DNA of 40,355 bases. Source: an uncultured Clostridia bacterium (GTDB taxonomy: Bacteria; Bacillota; Clostridia; Christensenellales; Pumilibacteraceae). Where the stretch lies: contig CAMWMF010000016.1 in assembly GCA_947175335.1 (NCBI GenBank), forward strand, positions 1 to 40,355, given 5' to 3'. Each line of letters opens with the position of its first letter. The first letter of the stretch is position 1. Under the pieces are notes generated by a model. The model had not been told where the DNA came from. It saw only the letters and a program-made list of their open reading frames with translations, and made no database searches. Shown one piece after another: positions 33,701 through 40,355 of the stretch. The translations under genes were made by a program, and so were the position numbers.

Positions 33701-36700
33701 TAAGTAAGGAACTGGAATGTGCTTTGCACGTCCTTGATTTTGGCGAGCTCTTCCTCGTCCGTAGGCAAACCGACGCTTGTGCCGCTGTAATCGTCAAACG
33801 ACTTGACGTATACCGAAGCAATCGAGCCGCGCTGGAACTGCTCTTGGCGAATAGCAGTATTTGTCATTTGCGCGTCGTTGGTTATAGATGAGTACAGTGT
33901 GCAAATGCGTATTTCTACCGGAATCGCGTTTTCGTACACATTATTACCGCTGTCGCGCACGTAGAACTTGAGCACGTCCATGTCACTTGTGTTGTTATAC
34001 GTTTTGCACTCTATCGTGAACCATCTGTAATCGTTGGAAATCTCTACGGTAAAGTTGTCGTTGGTATATGTGTTGCCCTGCTTTATCATAGCCGAGCCGT
34101 TTAGCGATACCACGTTGTACGGGGTTTCGTCCGCGCCTCTCTCCTCGTTGTACATTGCAAGCACGTCGCCGCTGTCGGGATCGTAAGCTATCTCTTCGAT
34201 AGGCAGTCTTACCTTGCCGTAAGCTTTGACTCTGCTGCCGCCGGTAAGCGTTACGTCCTTGTACGTTGCCGTAACGACAGAAGCATTGTTGATTGTTTCC
34301 GTTGTAGTCCTATTGGTGACGTTGTCGGAAATCATGTACATACTGTAAACGCCATGCTCCAACTGCTGCTGACCCATTACCGTTCTGTATACGGGGCTGA
34401 GCGCGGCATTAAGCTTGTGCTGAGCGTCGCCGTAATCGATTGCTACCGGCTTGGAGCTGACAACCGTCACGTACATCGTAAACGTTACGCGCGCATCGTC
34501 CGAGTCGACAAGCGTAATGGTTATGGGCATATTGCGGCATACCGCACGAGCCTGAATTGTTACGTCCAAACAGTAGTTGGTGCCGGTGCTCTCGCTGGAT
34601 CCTTCCAACGAAATACCGTCCGAACGCTTGGTCGGCTCAAAGCAGTTGGTGTCGTAATAATTGACTTTTTCTATACGCAAGCCCCAAGGCATATCGTCGT
34701 CGGCCAGCGCAACATAGCCAAGATGCTGATTGCTGCCGCCGTCACGGTAATAGCTGTGCAGGCCTTTGTCGCCGTCCATCGCTTTTTCCGTAAGATCCTC
34801 GAACTTAACCGACGCATTGCGTGCAAGAAGGTTTGCCTCTGTAATTCCGGCGTAGCTGTTGCCTGCTCTGCCGTTAACCAATGCAAACGACGTGGAAGCG
34901 CGAGCGGACGCCGTAGGCGTTGTATAGTCGCTGGATGTATCAAGCGCCTCCGAACCGACAAACCTGTTGTACGGCGTGGTAATCACGGTAAACCTGTCGC
35001 CCACCTGCATTTCGATATTGGTCGTCGCGTTGGTCGCTTTGGAACGAATATTGGGCGTTTGGTTGATTACGTCTATATTTACGTAAAGCTTTTTAGTCTG
35101 ATTGCCGTCGCTGTCGGTAAATGAAAGCTCGAACGTAAAGCTGTTTTGCTGCTTGGAAACGTTAACACCGTTTTCCACGGTCTGATACGTAGTACGCCTA
35201 TTGACGCGGAACATAATGTTGTTGTCAATAGGTATGGCGTTTTGAACAAGCCCATCTTGCTTTTGGCTTCCACCCTCCATACGATAGTAATCCATATACA
35301 TGATTACGTCGGGCATATACGAGGTACGAATACCCGTGTAATTGGGATTGGATGAATACTTTGCTTTGCCGTTGCGTAAATCGCTGTTGGCAGCCTCCAA
35401 ATCCCTTGCACTGGTGGAATAGGACTGAATATTTGCAGAAGTTTCAAACGGTGAATGTAAGTACGTGCCGCTTTCCAGTCTGAACATATCGTCTTTTTGA
35501 CGTTGCGGGTTGGCAGCATACTTGGAGGCGTCCGCTACGTCTGCTTTAAGTCTATCGTAGTCGGCTTTCCAGAAAATATTATTGCTGTTTGTTTTGAGCA
35601 AATTGCCGCCGACAATGGCATGCGACAGGTTGAGCGTGTAAGGCTGTCCTATGGAAAGCGCAACGTTCAACTTTTTATCGCCGTTTTGGGACTGAGAGCT
35701 GTAATCTTCGAGGTTGTCGGACAGCTTTGCCGCCGAGCCCTTGATTGCAATGTGAATTTCCAGCGCAACGTACGACGCAGCATCGAATCCGTCGCCGTGA
35801 TCGTCGTAAATAAGCACTTTAAGCGGATAGTACGCGCCCAATGTCGGGTTGGAAGGATTGCGAAGCACAAGACCGCGCTGCGCATAATAGTCGGCGGCAT
35901 TACCGCTGATCATATCCGCATTGATAGTAGTCTTTGCTTTGGGCGTAATTGACAACGTAGTGCCGTCAACTGACAAACCTACCGAGAAGTAATTTTCGTA
36001 GCCCTCGTTGTTGTTGTACGCATAAATACCGTCGTTCGGCCTGTAATTGTTTGACACGTTGTCAAGAGTACTCTTATCCCAGGCTTTAAAGTAGTTGGAT
36101 ATGGACAGCTGAGCAGGCATACCCGTATTGTTGCCCGCGGTAGCAGTTACCTTAGATACGTTGGTAAATGTAATATCGCTATTGCTTCCGGTATATTCCA
36201 TGACGCGGTCACGACCCGAAAGGTTTTGCAACCTGCCCAACGAGCCGTACGCGAATTTGGCTGTATCGGACTTAGATTCGTCCAAAACATCCTTTCCGTC
36301 CACCTTTTTGTACGCGATATCGGCATCCTCGTACTGGATAACCTTTTGAGCGCCCTGCACCGAAGTGCCGCGCGACAACGCGATATACTGCGTAGGCGAA
36401 TCGGTAGTCAAATCCAAAAGCTCGGTGTAGTAGCCCGCGCCGGGTTGGTTGGCGGACGACTTTTTAATCTCGTACGTTACGCCGCCGTTAGATGCTTTAA
36501 GATTGATCGGGCTGTTGCCGATTTCAAGCTTGAAAGTTACTTCGGCCGTACTCTTAGCCTTGTTATCGCCGTAGTTAGCTTTTGTCTTTGTGCCGGTGAA
36601 TGTGCATTGAGCAACCTTAATCGTAATAGTCAAGGACGCCGCTTGCGAACGCGTGTTGTTCTTTCTGATTTTAAGTCCGAACAAATGCTCTTGCAAACCG

Positions 36701-39700
36701 TATTTGCCTGCGGTGCGGTTCACCAAAGCCTGATCGGCAAGGTACAACAAACGACCGTTCTCGCCAACTATATCATTGGCATAGTTGTTTTCCACAGCCT
36801 TGGCCACAAACGCTTCGGTCGTGCCGTCGGCTTTGTGCGTAGGCAAAGACAGCGCATGGTTGAGATATCTACTATCCAAAGCCTTTTCGTCTCTTTGATC
36901 GTAACTATCGTAAAGGTCGTAATCGTGAATTGTTACGTACGGGTTTTCTTCCGCGCCCGTCCATGTATTTACGCCGTCGCTGATTGTTACAGCCTGTCTA
37001 TACCCCTCTCTACGGGTATAGAGATCCTCGGAACCTATATCATACGATACGTAGGATGTTGTAGAATACGATATTACGCCCGTCGTTTCGTTGATATCGG
37101 CAAAGCCCTGTTTGAGCGCAAAATAGCTCATAGGCACGTACGTATACTCATAATTGCCGGTAGAATCCTTGTCTCCCGAAACATATATCGTGTCCGAATA
37201 ACGGAAAGCTTTTTCGCCATCCGTAATGGTGTTGCCGCTATCACGCACGTCGTAAGTAAAGCCGTTGGTTGCCAATGCATTGGCACGAGTATACTCGACG
37301 CCCGCGTGAATACCGGCATCCGAATTGTCATCTCCGTTTGCAGTACGGGTTTTGAGCAGTTGATCGGCAGTGCCGTTTGTGGCAATCGCATTACTTACGT
37401 GATACAGCGACTTGATATTGCTATCGACGTCATACTGCGAGTTTTTGTTGCGGTCATATGTGGGAACATACACCTTGCCGTCGGCAGTGCTGTCGGGATC
37501 GGCAACAGTGTAGTAGCCGTCAAACTGATTGTAATAGGTGTACGGCACTATGCCTATGTCGTTGATAAATAAGTCGTACGAAAGCGTTTGATGACCGAAA
37601 ACCACAACGCTGTTGGTGCTGCCTGCCTTGTAAGCGGTAGCCTTGCCGGCGGTATCGCCACCAAACTTGGTTTCGTCACGCATGGATATGCGCAGGTTAA
37701 TATACTTACCGGCGTCGGAAGCGGCTCTGGGCTTAACCATTATCGCCCAATCGGTAACTATCCACCTGCCATCGGCGTCAAAGAACTTGCTTCGGAAACT
37801 CTCGTTACCGAAATCCCCGCTCGTCTTTAACGTTTTGGCGGGATATGCCGTATAAGCATTGTTTTCGCCTTTTATAAAGTAAACGATATCTGTCTGAGTT
37901 AAATCGACCTTACCTTGCTCTCCGAAAGCACTCGGCGACGTATTACTTACCGATACGTCATATTCGTTGCCGTTTCTGATTGCGATAAGCGCCGCAACGG
38001 AATTGATTGGATTGCCACTCGCATCCTTAGACGACCAGTTATTGGTTGTTCCAAGCTGAGGTACAGCCGCTCTGTATCCTTCAACCGTAGCTGTCGTAGC
38101 GGTAACGTAACCTATGCCTTGAGCCGAATTGGCGTACGGCGAGGAAGCGGCCGAAAGTACTACGCCTTGAAGAGCGTCGGTATCGCTGACCAAATACTTG
38201 ATTTGACCGGCAGAAGCGCTGTATGTCGAGCGCACGGCTTCCGCAGCACCGTTGCCGGAAACAAAGTAACGGGCACGCGTTCTATCCTGCGCGGTTATAC
38301 TTTCGACATTCCACAAATACTGGAAGTTGGTATTGTTTTGGTCGAGCGCAATCTGTTCAAAGCCGTTTTCGCTCGTGTTATACCCGAACGCGGCGTTGAT
38401 AACTTCTATGCGAATATAGCACTCCGACCTTTCGAGCAAGCCGTTATCGCCGTACCTGCCGTCGGTTGCATAGAACCTAATGTAAAGGTTTTGCACCGCC
38501 TGAGTGGAGTTGAGTGCCGTAACGGTGATTGCACTTGCCGTAATAGTTACGTCTATATAATTGCCGTTATACGAACGTCCGTTAGCGTCATTCTCACTGC
38601 CGCTGACGTCGGGTTTGTCTACCACCTGGCAACCGCCGGTAACGTCAAACCAAACCTCGCCGTCCTCGTTGTCGATAAGCAAATTCTTGGACAAGTCGGA
38701 GCCGCCGTTGGAAGCATAAATAACCATTGTGGACGGCTTAACCTTATCGTTTATAAATCCGGTTGTGGCATTGTTGGACAAATCGGATACTTCGTAGTTT
38801 TGAATGGGATTGGTAGTAAGCGTGAAGTACTTGTTGGGATACTGTACTCTGGGCGAACTGTTGATTACGTCGATTTCGACACGAATCTTCTTTAAACCAT
38901 AGGAGTTGCCGGTAGCGTTTGCACCCGTGCGGTCGCGAACGGTAAACTCCAAGACCGCGGGCGAGCCGCTTGTAGTGCGCCTTGTTGCGGTGATGATAGC
39001 ATAGTCCAAATTGTATGTGGACGCGGCGGACGCACCTGCTGCCTTGTAGGAAATTTGGTTGCCGAACGCATAGGTTACAAACCCATCACCCGCTACTTCC
39101 GGAGCCACAAAAGACATTCTGTTGGCCGAGGAATACGGATCGTATGCAAAGCCGTCAAGGCTGGTGCCGTCGATAGAACGCGCAAAGTACAGTCTGTCTA
39201 TTGTCGTGTTGCCGCCCGACGCCGTACCGAAACGGTTGTTGGCAGTGAACTTTGTAAAGCTACGCGTGCCTTGCAACGCACCGATAAAGCTCATCAAGCC
39301 CGACGTATATTGCGCGCCGGTGTAATCGTATCCGTTATTTGCGGTAGACACGTTGGCGGAGGAAGCAAGCGCCGATATCTCCGTACCGGAGCCAGTATAT
39401 CCGTCACCGGCAACGTGAAATACACCGCCGTTGAACGTGCCGTTTAAGCCGTTGAGCGTGAAACCTTTTTCAACGCCTACATTGTTTATATAAGCATTCA
39501 TATCGGCGTCGGTAATAAGGTCGTACGGCGTTACCATAACGGTGGAATGTGCGGGCACCTTGTAACGGATTGTCGCTATACCGTCGCCCGTAGGCTGCGT
39601 ATAAGTAGACTGCACGGTTACGCCGTTGGTGGTGTAATCGAGCTGTGCAACATTATCGCTATCCAAATACTCGGGTGCTTTGTTGCTTACGTTTACCGCA

Positions 39701-40355
39701 ATATACGACGTGCAAGTCGCATTTGCAGAGTCCTTCATATCAACTTGAAGGTGTAGATATCTGTTGTGCGTCCAGTTGTTAAGCGTGATTTTAAGGCCGT
39801 TGACTTTTACGCATTGTGTGCCGCCCAAGTAGTCGGACAACGTTACTTCGCTGTTAGCCGGCACGGCTACGCGTCCGCCGAAATATGCCTTCGGGATATA
39901 GATATCAATAAACTGAACACTGAAATAGTGGCTTTGATTTTGACTTAATGTTGTATTGTTTAAGCGCGTTTGAAGTGTGCTTATATCGTTATTGATAGTA
40001 ACAAGCTCGTTAAGCTTGCCGGTAGAAGTTACCGTAGCAGACAAACTATCACCGTTAAGCATGTTAGTGCTGTAATAGTTATCGGCGTCTGCCGCAAGCG
40101 GTCTTAAACCGGTCGAAACGTACTGGTTGTTCTCATTCTTATAGAAACCTATGGGGTTGACCTGCTGGTTGATGGTAATGCCCATCGGCGTAAAATAGAA
40201 GGTATTGCCGGGATTGCCGTTGGCGGTGGGCATTTCACTTGCGCCCGCGCCGTTACGCTCACGGTCTATCGTGTTGGGCGCACGGTTAGTCACTTGTATG
40301 CCGAGCGGCAACCAAATACCGTTATCCGCGGTATCGTTTTTGTCCTGCACGCGGA
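30709..40355 (-). CDS. Giant modular surface protein with C-terminal membrane anchor (5' end outside window)
   Basis: At least 3,214 codons, open to the right edge; the true start is not seen. No enzyme domain was found. The protein consists of at least eleven beta-rich modules of 110-490 residues. Boundaries show a strand ending in N-x-x-P: VTNRAPN (about 17), VSNKAPEYL (220), INSSPRV (495), IGNSPIN (1275), INQTPNI (1765), VSSKPVA (1965), VQDSAPIA (2400), ILNAPPML (2730). Asp-rich turns such as DADMN, DPDSGD, DSDGN and SDPDIAKGD recur, as in cadherin/Ig-like bacterial modules that bind calcium. The last 130 residues are a membrane helix (about 3102-3125, GIGIGILALIALIILIILLL), then KRRKRKRE and an 88-residue Gly/Pro/Met-rich cytoplasmic tail. 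There is no LPxTG signal. Type I topology is inferred; likely roles are adhesion or cell-surface structure. Confidence 0.88.
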   Translation of the reverse strand, partial: RVQDKNDTADNGIWLPLGIQVTNRAPNTIDRERNGAGASEMPTANGNPGNTFYFTPMGITINQQVNPIGFYKNENNQYVSTGLRPLAADADNYYSTNMLNGDSLSATVTSTGKLNELVTINNDISTLQTRLNNTTLSQNQSHYFSVQFIDIYIPKAYFGGRVAVPANSEVTLSDYLGGTQCVKVNGLKITLNNWTHNRYLHLQVDMKDSANATCTSYIAVNVSNKAPEYLDSDNVAQLDYTTNGVTVQSTYTQPTGDGIATIRYKVPAHSTVMVTPYDLITDADMNAYINNVGVEKGFTLNGLNGTFNGGVFHVAGDGYTGSGTEISALASSANVSTANNGYDYTGAQYTSGLMSFIGALQGTRSFTKFTANNRFGTASGGNTTIDRLYFARSIDGTSLDGFAYDPYSSANRMSFVAPEVAGDGFVTYAFGNQISYKAAGASAASTYNLDYAIITATRRTTSGSPAVLEFTVRDRTGANATGNSYGLKKIRVEIDVINSSPRVQYPNKYFTLTTNPIQNYEVSDLSNNATTGFINDKVKPSTMVIYASNGGSDLSKNLLIDNEDGEVWFDVTGGCQVVDKPDVSGSENDANGRSYNGNYIDVTITASAITVTALNSTQAVQNLYIRFYATDGRYGDNGLLERSECYIRIEVINAAFGYNTSENGFEQIALDQNNTNFQYLWNVESITAQDRTRARYFVSGNGAAEAVRSTYSASAGQIKYLVSDTDALQGVVLSAASSPYANSAQGIGYVTATTATVEGYRAAVPQLGTTNNWSSKDASGNPINSVAALIAIRNGNEYDVSVSNTSPSAFGEQGKVDLTQTDIVYFIKGENNAYTAYPAKTLKTSGDFGNESFRSKFFDADGRWIVTDWAIMVKPRAASDAGKYINLRISMRDETKFGGDTAGKATAYKAGSTNSVVVFGHQTLSYDLFINDIGIVPYTYYNQFDGYYTVADPDSTADGKVYVPTYDRNKNSQYDVDSNIKSLYHVSNAIATNGTADQLLKTRTANGDDNSDAGIHAGVEYTRANALATNGFTYDVRDSGNTITDGEKAFRYSDTIYVSGDKDSTGNYEYTYVPMSYFALKQGFADINETTGVISYSTTSYVSYDIGSEDLYTRREGYRQAVTISDGVNTWTGAEENPYVTIHDYDLYDSYDQRDEKALDSRYLNHALSLPTHKADGTTEAFVAKAVENNYANDIVGENGRLLYLADQALVNRTAGKYGLQEHLFGLKIRKNNTRSQAASLTITIKVAQCTFTGTKTKANYGDNKAKSTAEVTFKLEIGNSPINLKASNGGVTYEIKKSSANQPGAGYYTELLDLTTDSPTQYIALSRGTSVQGAQKVIQYEDADIAYKKVDGKDVLDESKSDTAKFAYGSLGRLQNLSGRDRVMEYTGSNSDITFTNVSKVTATAGNNTGMPAQLSISNYFKAWDKSTLDNVSNNYRPNDGIYAYNNNEGYENYFSVGLSVDGTTLSITPKAKTTINADMISGNAADYYAQRGLVLRNPSNPTLGAYYPLKVLIYDDHGDGFDAASYVALEIHIAIKGSAAKLSDNLEDYSSQSQNGDKKLNVALSIGQPYTLNLSHAIVGGNLLKTNSNNIFWKADYDRLKADVADASKYAANPQRQKDDMFRLESGTYLHSPFETSANIQSYSTSARDLEAANSDLRNGKAKYSSNPNYTGIRTSYMPDVIMYMDYYRMEGGSQKQDGLVQNAIPIDNNIMFRVNRRTTYQTVENGVNVSKQQNSFTFELSFTDSDGNQTKKLYVNIDVINQTPNIRSKATNATTNIEMQVGDRFTVITTPYNRFVGSEALDTSSDYTTPTASARASTSFALVNGRAGNSYAGITEANLLARNASVKFEDLTEKAMDGDKGLHSYYRDGGSNQHLGYVALADDDMPWGLRIEKVNYYDTNCFEPTKRSDGISLEGSSESTGTNYCLDVTIQARAVCRNMPITITLVDSDDARVTFTMYVTVVSSKPVAIDYGDAQHKLNAALSPVYRTVMGQQQLEHGVYSMYMISDNVTNRTTTETINNASVVTATYKDVTLTGGSRVKAYGKVRLPIEEIAYDPDSGDVLAMYNEERGADETPYNVVSLNGSAMIKQGNTYTNDNFTVEISNDYRWFTIECKTYNNTSDMDVLKFYVRDSGNNVYENAIPVEIRICTLYSSITNDAQMTNTAIRQEQFQRGSIASVYVKSFDDYSGTSVGLPTDEEELAKIKDVQSTFQFLTYPDMPASVDQIATSAKPINDPDVVKNKANLNYELRIYAFMTNVGDSESEFEAVSLENISTLFNLNASVVNKKVLALKSDTVLRDNAFLNEKQIGLNNFLIGGFYSDGVSMTNVNRSLLLFLQRYFMFDVGDDGVSLHFKPISANHGVDIPLYVQVKKYISESRAVLPADVDTVCGDIFYVNVQDSAPIAVDKEHDDTGVLQFSGKVGDSAIFKLYDAEDPFGSLFTDSDINDYVVYDGFVSDKVLTPDYAKAMQAATEQQLDWRGVDAVDKPQALTIAVNNTGAEANGIPAYSVKITINRRVDMKDANGNYLDEVSLPVIIYGKDRGGKSATVQVEITIQNSNIDIDRSKITEVTPDPKNGYYQLSVDDSQARSYIIDAYLVPGKTLAPFYFVDRDEAKTWITDPDYKRMRTDTDSMRLVGKDSATSETYLMHGKTLSVTSNKQSGNVATITPIFGNDVMPDDQFHFVGFSIEAHTANREIDDATAIMRIIDRSGDPAKTENGFTVTVKIHILNAPPMLKDVDNKPFVVTGSSTKDGDPIVIDINDYVMDLNNDKLKIVGVSAVYSDNAESENLHCELDADSAGDLVDIAISDTGTTCSFVPKKGYYGEQSVSVLVADIIEGNETASYGVAEFRVKFVIGYNIAEKPLNDITAIRSLPTKVDPTMLFQNVQDTFGIKDHATEQPGEFNPGADYVITDLTASGVVIRKDGDDWVFVSDKVADLIKFNVTFKNKNALDDPNVKSVNMSFNATIGKNSEPKLLDDFKNHGDEGYLFMTGTGDYGLDNNGTVMLTPNMLFSDPDIAKGDKLTFDSKTISVSAPTICSVRVSDDGTQLYVTFNCRGECDLTVGVMDLTGETTKVTFKVKNIDRPEPSFWDKIMISYEEYPIIWWGIGIGILALIALIILIILLLKRRKRKREELEAILISEMELEEQMMRLGAGSMGAMPYQSYGYLPPTMNFQNDPGLMLGAGGEAPNPGAIGLNPGAPSGDNGVPTDSDM

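Noticed and set aside
32170-37572. Plus-strand frames of 435 and 448 codons opposite the giant gene
   Set aside because: They lie in a continuous minus-strand frame with coherent domain structure; no promoters or ribosome binding sites on the plus strand.

Overview
The window reads as chromosome from an uncultured, endospore-forming member of the Clostridia (Bacillota). The evidence is the gene order rpsB-tsf-pyrH-frr-uppS-cdsA-dxr-rseP-ispG, the block comM-dprA-topA-trmFO-hslV-hslU, the ruvX-DUF1292 pair, an intact sigK with a pro-sequence and a sigma-E-like promoter, RNase J, and BspA-type and giant surface proteins of the kind common in gut Clostridia. No finer placement can be supported from the sequence alone. 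Almost all genes lie on the minus strand.

Layout. (1) 1-8232: the rpsB operon, read leftward: S2, EF-Ts, a terminator, UMP kinase, RRF, UppS, CdsA, Dxr, RseP, and IspG cut by the left edge. It links translation, the two flanking steps of the MEP isoprenoid pathway, lipid-carrier synthesis and phospholipid synthesis. (2) 8251-9525: intergenic repeats, a DUF1292 protein with a Cys/His/Asp-rich tail, RuvX, and a 41-residue membrane peptide on the plus strand. (3) 9529-11108: an Rrf2-type regulator with four clustered cysteines and a NifS/IscS cysteine desulfurase, behind a promoter whose -35 box lies in a near-perfect palindrome. (4) 11133-22749: a long leftward unit: GT-C-like membrane protein, ComM, DprA, TopA, TrmFO, HslV, HslU, HisRS and TcdA, with an extra promoter before hslV. 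(5) 22872-25190: a rightward island with sigK and two small unknown membrane proteins that sit behind similar terminator-promoter cassettes. (6) 25208-30495: RNase P RNA, a BspA-like lipoprotein with a striking promoter/hairpin leader, a U32 protein (TrhP type) and RNase J. (7) 30662-40355: one open frame of more than 3,200 residues encoding a modular surface protein with a C-terminal membrane anchor. Its N-terminus lies beyond the right edge.

Most noteworthy: a roughly 120-bp interspersed repeat with a 13-bp-arm hairpin in three intergenic spacers, each copy pointing the same end at the promoter of the next gene; the operator-promoter of the Rrf2 unit; the consensus promoter that fires straight into a terminator-like hairpin before the BspA gene; the duplicated promoter cassettes near sigK; and the giant surface protein. 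I saw no CRISPR array, tRNA, rRNA, insertion sequence or phage gene.
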